A stretch of 64,000 nt of DNA, from the NCBI GenBank assembly GCA_964369845.1, contig CAYJFJ010000002.1, positions 1 through 64,000 of the forward strand, in the 5' to 3' direction. Under the pieces are notes generated by a model. That model had not been told where the DNA came from, made no database searches, and saw only the letters and a list, made by a program, of their open reading frames with translations. A program made the translations under genes and the position numbers. This stretch comes from CAKOSP01 sp964369845. GTDB taxonomy: Bacteria; Bacillota_I; Bacilli_A; RF39; UBA660. The first letter of the stretch is position 1. Each line of letters opens with the position of its first letter. Positions 17,214 to 26,807 of this stretch are shown piece after piece.

Positions 17214-18032
17214 TTAGAATTCTACACTTAAAACAACTTGATCATCTATTATAACTTTTAATGTTTCTTCTATCTCAAAATTTATTTCAGTAAATGTTGA
17301 TACTGGAACGTATGCTATAAAATTTTCTTCTAAATTATTATAAATATATAAGTAATTATTATATACTACTCCATAATAATTTTCAGCGTTTACTATATAA
17401 CTAATTGTAAAGTTTGGTAAAACTCTAGTTTTATCTAATTTATATATTTCATAATATTCATTTTTATAAACAATATAATCATTAAAGTACTGACTATACA
17501 TTCCATCTTCTTTAAATAAAGTACTTTCGTATAATTCATCAAACGCATATAAATTATTATCTTTTATTCCTAGTAAAGTATAATCTTCACTAAAAAACAA
17601 TTCTGTATATAGGTAAGGAACTATCACTGATAAGTTTTTTAAACTAAGTGCTCCCCATAATGAGTTTTTCAAAACTAATACTATATTTTTCTCTTCGCTT
17701 ATCTTTATGTCTTCAAATACACTTATATTATTTTCAAGTTTATAATCATATAATATAATTTCATTTCCATCTTGAATAAATACATAACTACTAGTTTTAA
17801 GTACATTCTCTTCTTTAGCTGATGCATATGTACAATTTTCTGTTTTACAAGTATATGTTCCTTCTAAAGCATCACCCTTATAAAAATGAAGTTTGCCTTC
17901 ATAGTAGAATTCCTTACTTTCGTTATATAAATCTTTATCACTTAATTTTAAATAAGTTCCATATATTGACAAAGGAATAAAAAGAGTAAGAGAAATTAAT
18001 ATAATTATAAATATATGTTTATCTTTTTTCAT
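17214..18032 (-). CDS. Membrane-anchored WG-like protein, function unknown
   Basis: 272 residues with an uncleaved-looking N-terminal membrane anchor (IFIIILISLTLFIPLSIYGT, 8-27) and an extracytoplasmic beta-rich part. The segment after the anchor (FYYEGKLHFYKGD, then YTCKTENCTY) matches the equivalent part of the adjacent 684-aa protein, including the paired Cys, so the two share a module. The central part resembles degenerate WG repeats. It starts two bases after the upstream gene stop and the pair ends at a terminator. Confidence 0.75.
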   Translation of the reverse strand: MKKDKHIFIIILISLTLFIPLSIYGTYLKLSDKDLYNESKEFYYEGKLHFYKGDALEGTYTCKTENCTYASAKEENVLKTSSYVFIQDGNEIILYDYKLENNISVFEDIKISEEKNIVLVLKNSLWGALSLKNLSVIVPYLYTELFFSEDYTLLGIKDNNLYAFDELYESTLFKEDGMYSQYFNDYIVYKNEYYEIYKLDKTRVLPNFTISYIVNAENYYGVVYNNYLYIYNNLEENFIAYVPVSTFTEINFEIEETLKVIIDDQVVLSVEF

Positions 18033-18034
18033 AC

Positions 18035-20089
18035 TTACTCTTTAAGTGAACCATCAGATGCAAATGAATATGTTTGAATTAACTTTTTATCACTATCATA
18101 AAATTTAATTTCAAAACCATTTGTTTCGTTATCAACAAATTCATAATTTGATGAAGCCATCTGTATTTGTGCTACTAATATACTTTCTTTTCCAGCAGTA
18201 TATTTAAATACATCTAATTTATTATCTGCAGTTTCAGCTAAAAATTTATCTTTTCCTAAAATTATATCTTCAAAAGGATTAGATATAATACTTCCACTTG
18301 CATCATATATTAAGTATTTTTCTTCTGAATTTTTTACCTTAATATAACTTCCTTCATAATCTAATATTTCACTAGTTATACTTACATTTTCATTTGTAAT
18401 TCTTTCTCCAAATTCATCAAATAAATGATAATCACCACTTGATGTTTTTGCTACAAAGCCATCCTCTATTATTTCTATTTCACTAAATTCAAATGGTATC
18501 ATTCCACTAAGTCCAGTTGTACCAAGTTTTACTATTCCAAACTTACCGTTAGTATTAGATGCCATTATCATTAAATTTGCAGCGTCTGCGGCTACAACAT
18601 TTCCAGTTGCATTATAATAACCTACATCTACACTTTTATATGTAACTATTTTTTTATTTGTTTCTAAATCATACAGTTTAATGCTTGAGTCTTCAACACT
18701 TTCTCTATCCATTATAAACACATATCTAGAGTTATAAATTGGAATAAACCCTAGTGTATCTTTTGAGTTAACTCTATTTAAATCTTTAGATTCTGTTGCT
18801 ATAAAACAGTTATCATATGTGCTTTCACTTGATGTTACAACATTTTTGTAAGTACACTCTATTTTAATATCTAAAACTGTTTTTTCTGCATCTTCATAAA
18901 AATATAAATATCCATCAAAATATGATACAAATGCATATTTATTATTAATTATTCCTTCATAAATATTTATTTCATATATTTTTTCATCTACTGTTAATTC
19001 TAATACTTCATCTTTTAAAGCTACTTCTAGAGGTAATAATTCACTTTGTTTAGCATAGTTATTATCAAAAACTGACACTTCTGTTAAATCACTAGTAAAT
19101 ACTATTCCATCTTCATTTAATTTATTTCCATCTTTATCAAAAATATACAATTCATCAGATTCTACTAAAAATGCATAATTATTTAATATAGTTCCATCAT
19201 CATAAGTTTTATCTAATAAACTTTCTGCTTTATAATTATATAAACTAAATTCATCATCTGTTTTAGTAATAATTATAGTATCATTATATGAATAAACATC
19301 TGATGGTAATTTCGAAACTATTTTAGCTCCTGTTTCATCTAGTAAACCATTATCACTATCTATTTTATAAGCAATATTTTTATATAAGTCATTTACTCCT
19401 AAAAAGTCATATGTGAAATCTACTAAATTTGATGATTCTTCACCCTCAAAAGATAAAATACCATATTTACCTTCTAAATTTTTAGCAATAACTTTATTGT
19501 CTTGATACCTTTTTATTTCAGAGAATTTCCCTACTTCAGACTCATTTACTAAATCATATACTATTAACTCTTCTTCTTCACTATCTTTGATAACAACGTA
19601 TCTTTCGTTAAAAATTGGAATATCAAAACTTAAAACTTCATTTTCTTCATTCATGTAATTATTTACATCTAAACTTAAGTCCTGTGTATATGAACCTGTC
19701 ATACATATATCTGTATCTTTATTGATGCATTCATACTTTCCTATTTCTAAATCGTTTTTATCTAAAAATATTAATACTCCATTTTCATATCTGTAATTGT
19801 TTTTTTCAAGTATAACATCAGGCTCTTTAGTTTCTTCTTCTTTTTCTTCCTCTTTATTAAATACGAATAAAAATAAAACTACTGCCACAATAGCAAGAAA
19901 TATTACTCCTGCTACAGCACATAAAATAATTTTACCTTTTTTACTTAATTTTTTTAAACTAAATTTTTTCTTTTTTTTAGGTAAAACTTTTTCCATTACT
20001 TCTTCATCAATTACATCATCTGTTTCACTAGAAAATTCAATTACTTCTTCAGTTTCTAATTCATTTTCTTCTTTTATATCATCTAACAT
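18035..20089 (-). CDS. Membrane-anchored WG-repeat protein
   Basis: 684 residues: an acidic cytosolic tail (1-35), a Lys-rich stretch (PKKKKKFSLKKL), a single membrane helix (about 53-77), then a long extracytoplasmic beta-repeat region with WG-like units (KYGILSFEG, KFGIVKLGTTG, followed by aromatic and GD/DE turns). A Cys pair near the start of the ectodomain (YECINKDTDIC) is also found in the downstream neighbour. WG repeats probably mediate binding; no enzyme motif seen. First gene of a two-gene operon with 17214..18032. Confidence 0.78.
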   Translation of the reverse strand: MLDDIKEENELETEEVIEFSSETDDVIDEEVMEKVLPKKKKKFSLKKLSKKGKIILCAVAGVIFLAIVAVVLFLFVFNKEEEKEEETKEPDVILEKNNYRYENGVLIFLDKNDLEIGKYECINKDTDICMTGSYTQDLSLDVNNYMNEENEVLSFDIPIFNERYVVIKDSEEEELIVYDLVNESEVGKFSEIKRYQDNKVIAKNLEGKYGILSFEGEESSNLVDFTYDFLGVNDLYKNIAYKIDSDNGLLDETGAKIVSKLPSDVYSYNDTIIITKTDDEFSLYNYKAESLLDKTYDDGTILNNYAFLVESDELYIFDKDGNKLNEDGIVFTSDLTEVSVFDNNYAKQSELLPLEVALKDEVLELTVDEKIYEINIYEGIINNKYAFVSYFDGYLYFYEDAEKTVLDIKIECTYKNVVTSSESTYDNCFIATESKDLNRVNSKDTLGFIPIYNSRYVFIMDRESVEDSSIKLYDLETNKKIVTYKSVDVGYYNATGNVVAADAANLMIMASNTNGKFGIVKLGTTGLSGMIPFEFSEIEIIEDGFVAKTSSGDYHLFDEFGERITNENVSITSEILDYEGSYIKVKNSEEKYLIYDASGSIISNPFEDIILGKDKFLAETADNKLDVFKYTAGKESILVAQIQMASSNYEFVDNETNGFEIKFYDSDKKLIQTYSFASDGSLKE

Positions 20090-20194
20090 ACTTTAACCTC
20101 TCTATCATATTAATAATATCATAAAAAAAATAAATTTAAAATACAATTATTAGTTAATTGACATAATTATAAGTCAAATATTTATTTTTTCAAA

Positions 20195-20218
20195 AGAAAA
20201 AACTAACTAAACGTTAGC
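20195..20218 (-). terminator. Rho-independent terminator after pyk
   Basis: Minus strand CTAAC-GTTTA-GTTAG followed by six T. Confidence 0.75.
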
Positions 20219-20225
20219 CTTATTA

Positions 20226-21635
20226 TTACATTACTTCAATTTTCATGAAATCAGTATTAATTGTTTCATCTTTATTATCTACACTACCTGTAATGATAAT
20301 TGTATTTTTTTCTTCAAGATTAACAAATTTTTTTGCTTTTTTCTTACTATCTGCAATTAATTCATCTACACTTTTGTAGTCTTCTGCAACAACTGGATAA
20401 ATACCATAGTTTAGAGCAAGTTTACTTTTCGCTTCTTCACTATCAACAATTGTTAATACTGGACACACTGGTTTTAAGTTACTAATCATTTTAGCAAATG
20501 TTCCAGCTTTTGAAGATGAAACTATAACTTTTGAATCTAATATGTTAGCAGACTCTACAATACTTGTCGCAAGAGCTGATGTAAGTACATTTTTAGTTAA
20601 ATCTTTTTCTCTTACAGAATAATCGTATTTTCCTTCAGCATGAGCACATACGTTAGCCATGTGAGTTACAGTTTCTACTGGATATTTACCAGTAGTAGTT
20701 TCTCCTGATAACATTACTGCATCAGTTCCATCAAGTACAGCTTGAGTAATATCTGCAATTTCTGCTCTTGTTGGTCTAATATTTTTCTTCATTGATTCTA
20801 ACATTTCAGTAGCAACAATAGCAATTTTACCTTGTTCTCTACATTTTTGAATCATTGTTTTTTGAGCAAATGGAAGTTCATACATAGGTATTTCAACACC
20901 TAAATCTCCACGAGCAACCATAAATCCGTCACACTCTTCTAAGATTTCATCTAAGTTATCCATACCAGTTTGACTTTCAATTTTAGCAATTAATTTTATT
21001 CCTTCACAATTATTTTCTTTAAATAATGCTTTAACATCTAACACATCTTGTCTAGTAGATACAAACGATAACGCTAAATAATCTCCTTCATGCGTAGCTG
21101 CAAATAATAAGTCTTCTCTATCTACTTCTGAGATAAATGGAATATCAAGTTTTACTCCTGGAACACTCATAGATTTTTTATTACCTAAAACTCCACCACT
21201 TATAATTATGCATGTCACTCCATCTTCTTCGGTAGATTCTACTTCAAGAGTCATAAGTCCATTTTCTAAAAGTACAATTGTTCCAACTTTTAGTGAATCA
21301 AGTGCTTTTGGATGATTAACAGAAAAAGCTTCTTCTGTTCCTAAAATATTTTCTTTAACAAGTCTTACTTTGTTTCCAGCAACTAAAGTAATTTCTCCTT
21401 TTTCAAGCATACCACTTCTAAATTCAGGCCCTTTAGTGTCATATAAAACACCAACATTTTTCTTAGTTATTTTTCTAACTTCTTTAACAGAATCTAATAC
21501 TGTTTTTCTTTCTTCCATAGTCGCGTGAGAGAAGTTAATTCTAGCTACATTCATCCCCGCTTCAACCATTTTACTCATCACTTCAACTGATGAACTAGCT
21601 GGTCCAATACTACATATAATTTTTGTTTTCTTCAT
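20226..21635 (-). CDS. pyk: Pyruvate kinase
   Basis: Glycolytic enzyme making pyruvate and ATP from phosphoenolpyruvate and ADP. Starts MKKTKIICSIGPASSS, has NFSHA, the substrate site KIESQTGM and the signature MVARGDLGVEIP, then PTRAEI. The ATG at 21635 with AAAGGAT upstream gives 469 residues, the usual length without the extra C-terminal phosphohistidine-like domain of Bacillus Pyk. An in-frame extension to 21668 adds 11 residues that no homologue needs. Single-gene unit with its own terminator. Confidence 0.96.
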   Translation of the reverse strand: MKKTKIICSIGPASSSVEVMSKMVEAGMNVARINFSHATMEERKTVLDSVKEVRKITKKNVGVLYDTKGPEFRSGMLEKGEITLVAGNKVRLVKENILGTEEAFSVNHPKALDSLKVGTIVLLENGLMTLEVESTEEDGVTCIIISGGVLGNKKSMSVPGVKLDIPFISEVDREDLLFAATHEGDYLALSFVSTRQDVLDVKALFKENNCEGIKLIAKIESQTGMDNLDEILEECDGFMVARGDLGVEIPMYELPFAQKTMIQKCREQGKIAIVATEMLESMKKNIRPTRAEIADITQAVLDGTDAVMLSGETTTGKYPVETVTHMANVCAHAEGKYDYSVREKDLTKNVLTSALATSIVESANILDSKVIVSSSKAGTFAKMISNLKPVCPVLTIVDSEEAKSKLALNYGIYPVVAEDYKSVDELIADSKKKAKKFVNLEEKNTIIITGSVDNKDETINTDFMKIEVM

Positions 21636-21729
21636 ATTTATCCTTTCAACATAATTTAATTTTAACATACATAATTTTCAAATACAAGAAATCACTAGTA
21701 TTTATCACAAAAAATTCATAAACTTTAAT

Positions 21730-22080
21730 ATGGAAAACGAAGAATTTAAAAATTTTATTAATCAAGACTATAAATCTATTGCCAGTTGGCTTTTTTCACT
21801 TAGTCCATACGAATTTACTTTACTTTCAACTGCTACTGGTTATTTACTTACACCAAACCTATCTATTAACGAACTAAATTCTTTAGGTAATTTTTTGATT
21901 TTAATTGGTCAAATTATGCTTACTGTTAATGCTCAGGCTATTACAAAACTCCAAAACCCTAAAAAGTTTTCAGATTTCAAACCTTATATGCAAAAAGATA
22001 ATATAATAGATGAAGTAACTTATTTAAAAGAAGAAGTATACAAAATTATTAAAGAAAACTATGGAAATGATAAAGCATAA
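21730..22080 (+). CDS. Small unknown protein (116 aa), possibly membrane associated
   Basis: Not recognised. One of the few plus-strand genes, divergent from pyk. 116 residues with hydrophobic stretches around 18-38 and 50-70 (FLILIGQIMLTVNAQAI) and a charged C-terminal helix. No Shine-Dalgarno sequence precedes the ATG at 21730; a weak CATAAA about 12 bases upstream could be a -10 of a leaderless message. It ends at a terminator shared with the convergent PH-domain gene. Codon use looks like the rest of the window. Confidence 0.7.
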   Translation: MENEEFKNFINQDYKSIASWLFSLSPYEFTLLSTATGYLLTPNLSINELNSLGNFLILIGQIMLTVNAQAITKLQNPKKFSDFKPYMQKDNIIDEVTYLKEEVYKIIKENYGNDKA

Positions 22081-22110
22081 AAAAAATGCAACTAATTTGC
22101 ATTTATTTAT
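22078..22110. terminator. Bidirectional terminator
   Basis: AAATGCAA-CTAAT-TTGCATTT with an A run on the left and a T-rich run on the right; serves the plus-strand 116-aa gene and the minus-strand PH-domain gene. Confidence 0.75.
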
Positions 22111-22492
22111 TTGGTTTCATCATGTGTTTGTAAACATTTTTTAAATTCACTTTTTTAGAGTCATTCATTTTAATAAAATTAATTTGAAGTGGATATCCAC
22201 TATCAAGTGACATTAATACTTCTACTTTATTAAAACCATAACCTATTGCACTTGTTGATATAGATTTATATGGAATAATATGTATTTTTTTAAGTGTAGA
22301 TAATGGATTTTTATCAAATAAAATCATTCTGTTATCAGTAAATACTGCATAATCCATACTATTTTTATAAGCCATCAATACTTCTTCAGATTCATCAACA
22401 TAATCTACTACATACTTAGGTAAATCTTCTACCGGTATCTCCCTTTCAAAATTAAAATATTTTGTTAACTCTTTATATTTAATATATGCCAT
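22103..22492 (-). CDS. Bacterial PH-domain protein
   Basis: 129 residues from the ATG at 22492, which has TAGGAGA upstream; a longer frame to 22549 lacks such a site and adds a hydrophobic leader unlike the family. The sequence has the bacterial PH-like (YvlB/bPH) layout: YKNSMDYAVFTDNRMILFD, then KIHIIPYKSIST and beta strands ending with a C-terminal helix. Such domains often sit in envelope-stress proteins; function here is unknown. Single-gene unit between two terminators. Confidence 0.85.
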   Translation of the reverse strand: MAYIKYKELTKYFNFEREIPVEDLPKYVVDYVDESEEVLMAYKNSMDYAVFTDNRMILFDKNPLSTLKKIHIIPYKSISTSAIGYGFNKVEVLMSLDSGYPLQINFIKMNDSKKVNLKNVYKHMMKPNK

Positions 22493-22519
22493 AAATAATT
22501 CTCCTAAAAAAATTATAAC

Positions 22520-22550
22520 AAAAAAAATACAAACATTCAAGGTTTGCATT
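22520..22550 (-). terminator. Terminator after the 22565..24088 surface gene
   Basis: Minus strand CAAAC-loop-GTTTG followed by a long T run. Confidence 0.65.
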
Positions 22551-22564
22551 TTTATATTGTTTTT

Positions 22565-24088
22565 TTACATTGATAAAGTATATGGATCAGACTCTGTTCC
22601 TGTTCCACCAGTTATTTTAATTTCTTCTTTCAAGTACAAACTTGGTTTTATAGAAAAAGTTATACCAGCATCTATTCCAAATGCAGAACCGTCATTATAT
22701 ATACTGTATACGAAAGCATCAGACTGCGTCCTTGAATTAATAGAAGGTTGTGGATTTTCTAATTCTTTACTATTCATCCAGCTAATTTGTCCATAATGAA
22801 ACATCGTATAATTCCAGTAAGTTTGTGGTGCAGAATATCCATAATCACTAATATAAATTAATCCAACACTGGCAACATAAGTTAGGTTAGCACCTGGCGA
22901 TGCAGAAGCTGTACTTCCTCTTTCACTAGCATATGCCTCTGGAGCATTATCCTCATCTACTGCACCAAGATACCAAGTAACCTCTTGGATCATATTACTA
23001 GACTCAAAATTTAAACCAGTTGCTGTAAAATCACAACTTGATGCTTGATATCCATAGTAATCTACATTACCACAATGTGCTAAATTATTAGGAGCTTCAG
23101 TACTATTATAATAATAACCGTTTAACAGTTGATTGAGTTCGGCACCTCCTTCGCTGTCTGACCATGAATTATAACCATAAGTTCCGTTAACCTCATCAGT
23201 ATCGAACATATAGTCCCCTATTGGTTCTTCTTTAATTATTTTTATTAAATTTGTATCTGTTATTCCATGGGAAGCATCATCAAATACCCCGATTATCCTC
23301 CACATTTCTTCATTAAATATTACATAGTTATCTGGGGTCAAACCTGTATATCTATATTCTGCATTGTTTGTATAATATAAATCATTAGTTCCGTCTACAC
23401 CTCCATGTAAATCTATTACTGTGTCCGCGCCTGATTTCCTTTTTTCTTCTTGCAATATGAAATTCGAAACTAGTGTTTTTCCTTCATTTAATGCTTGACT
23501 AGTTACTAAATTAACAAATGTTACTTTTATAGTCCAGTTTTCTGTTGTTCCAGTTGTAGAGTTCGTTGTTGATATTGCTTCATCTTCTTTGATTTTTATT
23601 AATCCTTTAAAAGTTGTTATATCAAAACCTACTATAGACTCACCAGTTGATGCATCTATTACTGTTTTATAACTAAGTCCATCAATAGACGTTACATTAT
23701 TTCCATTTGGATCTGTTACCGTTAAAATAAGCTCTGGAGTACTTTCATTTACTGTATAAATAAAGTCATTTGCAGTTATATCAAGATATACTTGATAAAC
23801 TCCAGATGCACTTCCTTTAGATGAATTTGCTATAAGTGTTGCACTTGATGTTGACTCACTACTTACCGAGCCATCGCCATCACCAAAATTTTCTTGATTT
23901 GCATTTATACTAAGTGGATCACCTGGCGTGAAAATTAATTTTTCTGAGACTTCAGTTCCTACATTTACACTTGTATTAGCTGGTGATGATGACTGCGCTG
24001 CAAAGTATGCAAATGATACTGCTATTACAGTTATACTTACTGTTACTAAAATAAGTAAGTACATATTTTTTTTGTTTGTTTTTGTCAT
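22565..24088 (-). CDS. Surface protein: shared N-terminal module plus variable C-terminal domain
   Basis: 507 residues. N-terminal hydrophobic segment with AYF (about 10-30), followed by SSSPANTSVNVGT and a beta-sandwich-like region to about residue 215, all closely similar to 9710..11188. The C-terminal half is different: NYVIFNEEMWRIIGVF, a Trp/Tyr/Ser-rich region with Cys pairs (AHCGNVDYYGYQASSCDF), and a terminal GGTGTESDPYTL turn seen in many gut surface proteins. Likely exported and displayed. The split between conserved N-part and variable C-part suggests domain swapping. Confidence 0.83.
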   Translation of the reverse strand: MTKTNKKNMYLLILVTVSITVIAVSFAYFAAQSSSPANTSVNVGTEVSEKLIFTPGDPLSINANQENFGDGDGSVSSESTSSATLIANSSKGSASGVYQVYLDITANDFIYTVNESTPELILTVTDPNGNNVTSIDGLSYKTVIDASTGESIVGFDITTFKGLIKIKEDEAISTTNSTTGTTENWTIKVTFVNLVTSQALNEGKTLVSNFILQEEKRKSGADTVIDLHGGVDGTNDLYYTNNAEYRYTGLTPDNYVIFNEEMWRIIGVFDDASHGITDTNLIKIIKEEPIGDYMFDTDEVNGTYGYNSWSDSEGGAELNQLLNGYYYNSTEAPNNLAHCGNVDYYGYQASSCDFTATGLNFESSNMIQEVTWYLGAVDEDNAPEAYASERGSTASASPGANLTYVASVGLIYISDYGYSAPQTYWNYTMFHYGQISWMNSKELENPQPSINSRTQSDAFVYSIYNDGSAFGIDAGITFSIKPSLYLKEEIKITGGTGTESDPYTLSM

Positions 24089-24134
24089 AAATACCCTACT
24101 TTCATCTAGAGTATATCAATTTTAAAAATTCGTT

Positions 24135-24160
24135 TCAATAAAAAAGCAAAATAATTTTTA
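24135..24160 (-). terminator. Terminator after cmk
   Basis: Minus strand AGTAAAA-loop-TTTTGCT followed by TTTTTATT, directly after the cmk stop. Confidence 0.6.
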
Positions 24161-24826
24161 CTTTACTTTTTCCTTTACAATATTCATTATTTTTTCTATA
24201 ACTTCTTCGACTGAAATATCACTTGAATCTATGTATTCAGCATCATCAGTTATTACAAGTGGTGAGTGCTCTCTATTTAAATCAAGTAAACTTCTTTCTA
24301 CAATATTTTCATAAATTTCTTCATAAGTACAAGTTATACCCATTTCAACATTTTGTTCATATCTTCTTCTAGCTCTTACTTCTAGTGAAGCATCTAAAAA
24401 TATTTTTACATTAGCATTAGGAAATACTTTTGTACATATATCTCTTCCTTCAATAACTATGTCTGTATTTTCAGTTATTTTACGTTCTATAATTAAAACT
24501 TCTTCTCTTAAAAATTGCAGTGATGCAAATAGTGGTACTGCCTCATCTACTTTTGAAGTTCTAATTTCTTTTGATACATTTTCATCATCTAAATATGCAT
24601 CAAAAATACTTTCATTACATATAAGATTAATTTTAATACTTTTTAAAACTTCTTTAATTTTACTTTCTTCTTCTGGACTTATTTTCTCTCTTAATAATTT
24701 AAGAGTTATTACTCTATAAATAGCCCCTGTATCAATATAAGTATATCCTAATTTTTCAGCTATAATCTTAGCTACTGTTCCTTTTCCCGCTCCTGCTGGG
24801 CCATCAATTGCAATAATATTCGTCAT
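24158..24826 (-). CDS. cmk: Cytidylate kinase
   Basis: Phosphorylates CMP and dCMP with ATP. 222 residues. P-loop GPAGAGKGT (9-17), IDTGAIYR (31-38) for substrate binding, IEGRDICTKVFP with the conserved Arg-Asp, and the basic lid around RARRRYEQ. Start ATG with GGAGGAA upstream. Single-gene unit between surface gene and lysS. Confidence 0.95.
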   Translation of the reverse strand: MTNIIAIDGPAGAGKGTVAKIIAEKLGYTYIDTGAIYRVITLKLLREKISPEEESKIKEVLKSIKINLICNESIFDAYLDDENVSKEIRTSKVDEAVPLFASLQFLREEVLIIERKITENTDIVIEGRDICTKVFPNANVKIFLDASLEVRARRRYEQNVEMGITCTYEEIYENIVERSLLDLNREHSPLVITDDAEYIDSSDISVEEVIEKIMNIVKEKVK

Positions 24827-24871
24827 TCTTCCTCCATTATAATTATCTATGAAAATTAATTCTTAGTCAAT

Positions 24872-24900
24872 AAAAAAGACAAAACTTTACGTTTTATCTA
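24872..24900 (-). terminator. Terminator at the end of lysS
   Basis: Minus strand GATAAAAC-GTAAA-GTTTTGTC followed by TTTTTTATT; the stem begins with the G of the lysS TAG stop. Confidence 0.8.
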
Positions 24901-26382
24901 TTTTTCAATTGAATTTGTTGGTTTCATTAACGGAAACATAACACATTCTCTAATTGGTCTATCCATAAGCATTGAGAAGAATCTTTCAGAAAATCCAAAT
25001 CCAAATGCTGGTGGCATTCCATATTCTAAAGCTTCAATAAATTCAGCATCATGTGCATGAGCTTCTTCGTCTCCTGCTTCTGCCATAACTCTTTGTTCTT
25101 GGAATCTTGCTTCTAAATCATCAGCATCATTAAGTTCATTATAACCGTTACCCATTTCAGATCCTGCTAGTATGATTTGGAACTGAGCAACTTTTCTTGG
25201 GTCTTCTTTTAATCTTTTTGGAAGTGGATTAAGTTCTACTGGTTGCCCTACTAAGAATCCAGGTCCACCTAAAGTTTTTCTTACTACTTTCCATAAAACA
25301 TCAACTAATCTCCAGTATGGTGCATTTTTATCATATTCAACTTCAGCTTTATCTAAAGCAGTCGTAATATCTTCTTTAGTAGAGTTATATATATCTACTC
25401 CTGTTCCTTTTTTTACAACAGTTTCAAAATCATATATTTCCCACTCTTGATCTACATCAATAGTGAAACCTTTTGAAGTAAATATAGACGTTCCTAAAAC
25501 ATTTTTAATTACTCTTCTGTACATTTCTTTAACAAAATCCATTCCCATTTTGTAATCCGCATATGCCCAGTAAAATTCCATTTGTGTATAATCTTGTAAA
25601 TGTTCAGGACTCATTCCTTCATTTCTAAATTGTCTGCCTATTTCAAATGTTTTTTCATAACCAGCTACTAGTAATTTTTTTTGCCATAACTCTCCCATAG
25701 AAATTCTTAAAAACACATCTAAGTCAAGTGCATTGTGGTGAGTTGAAAATGGTGTAGCAGCAGCTCCTCCTGCACTATTTTCTAGTATTGGAGTTTCTAC
25801 TTCTAAAAAGTCATTTTCTAGTAAATAATTTCTAATTGTAGACCAAAAGATTTGTTTTTTTCTAAATAAATCCATTACTTCTGGGTCTGTAATCATATCT
25901 AAATATCTTTTTCTAAGTTTAATTTCTGAATCTGCAAGTCCATGATATTTATCAGGCAGTGGTTTTAATGCTTTTACTAAATGAGTAAATTTAACTGTTT
26001 TAATAGTTAATTCTCCCATCATAGTTTTCATAATTATTCCTTCTATACCAACAATATCACCTAAGTCAGCTTGCTCAAAAAGTTCAAAATCTTCCTCACT
26101 TACTAAATCAGATTTAATATATATTTGTATTTGTCCAAATTTATCTTGAAGATGGAAAAAACCAGCTTTTCCTTTTCCTCTTTTAGTCATAATACGACCA
26201 GCAACTTTAACAGTTACTACATTTTCGTGTAACTCTTCCTTTGTCTTTAGTTCATAATTGTCCTTTATTTCTTTGGAATTAGTAGTCGTTTCATATTTTG
26301 AACCAAACGGGTCAATACCTTTATCTACTAATTTTGTTAGCTTTTCTCTTCTAACTAATTCTTGTTCGTTAAATTCTCTCAT
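24898..26382 (-). CDS. lysS: Lysyl-tRNA synthetase, class II
   Basis: Class II lysyl-tRNA synthetase, 494 residues. N-terminal OB-fold anticodon domain (VAGRIMTKRGKGKAGFFHLQ), motif 2 (FEIGRQFRNEGM) and motif 3 near the end (FGFSERFFSMLMDRPIRECV; the usual G-x-G-x-G-x-E-R is partly changed to GFSERF). No leader riboswitch was seen upstream. Preceded by AAAGGAAAAACA. Cytosolic, monocistronic. Confidence 0.96.
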   Translation of the reverse strand: MREFNEQELVRREKLTKLVDKGIDPFGSKYETTTNSKEIKDNYELKTKEELHENVVTVKVAGRIMTKRGKGKAGFFHLQDKFGQIQIYIKSDLVSEEDFELFEQADLGDIVGIEGIIMKTMMGELTIKTVKFTHLVKALKPLPDKYHGLADSEIKLRKRYLDMITDPEVMDLFRKKQIFWSTIRNYLLENDFLEVETPILENSAGGAAATPFSTHHNALDLDVFLRISMGELWQKKLLVAGYEKTFEIGRQFRNEGMSPEHLQDYTQMEFYWAYADYKMGMDFVKEMYRRVIKNVLGTSIFTSKGFTIDVDQEWEIYDFETVVKKGTGVDIYNSTKEDITTALDKAEVEYDKNAPYWRLVDVLWKVVRKTLGGPGFLVGQPVELNPLPKRLKEDPRKVAQFQIILAGSEMGNGYNELNDADDLEARFQEQRVMAEAGDEEAHAHDAEFIEALEYGMPPAFGFGFSERFFSMLMDRPIRECVMFPLMKPTNSIEK

Positions 26383-26450
26383 TTGTTTTTCCTTTCTTTA
26401 AATAAACAATAAATAAACTAATTTAATTTATTTCTTATATATTTTATCAA

Positions 26451-26487
26451 AAAAAAGCAAATATTACTAGTAATTTTGCTTTTTTTA
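26451..26487 (-). terminator. Terminator after the ArsR-type gene
   Basis: Minus strand AGCAAA-TTACTAGTAA-TATTTGCT followed by seven or eight T. Confidence 0.8.
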
Positions 26488-26796
26488 GAAGAATGAATCA
26501 AATTCATCTTCTGATACATGTTCTTCTATGTCAAAGTGCACTAGAAATAACTTTATCTTCTTTAGTAATTCATAATTTATTTGATAATAATTATAAAGAC
26601 CTTCTTTTCTTACACTTATAAGATTCACTTCACACAATAATTTCATGTGATACGCAAGTGTTGGTTGCGAAATTTTAAAATGTTTCAAAATATCATTTGC
26701 ACAAATTTCATTTTCACTTGTGATTATAGCTAATATTTTTAATCTATTTGAATCAGATAATACCTTAAATATTTCTGAATAACTATCAAAATTCAT
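26485..26796 (-). CDS. ArsR-family transcriptional regulator
   Basis: 103 residues from the ATG at 26796, which has an ideal AGGAGG; an upstream frame start at 26814 would place that site inside the gene. Winged helix: IFKVLSDSNRLKILAII, recognition helix around KISQPTLAYHMKLLCEVNLI (41-60), wing KEGLYNYYQI. The usual metal-binding ELCVCDL is EICANDIL here, with one Cys only, so a classical metal site in helix 3 is unlikely. No transporter or metal gene is adjacent. Probably autoregulated (see operator entry). Confidence 0.9.
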   Translation of the reverse strand: MNFDSYSEIFKVLSDSNRLKILAIITSENEICANDILKHFKISQPTLAYHMKLLCEVNLISVRKEGLYNYYQINYELLKKIKLFLVHFDIEEHVSEDEFDSFF

Positions 26797-26807
26797 TAAT
26801 CCTCCTG

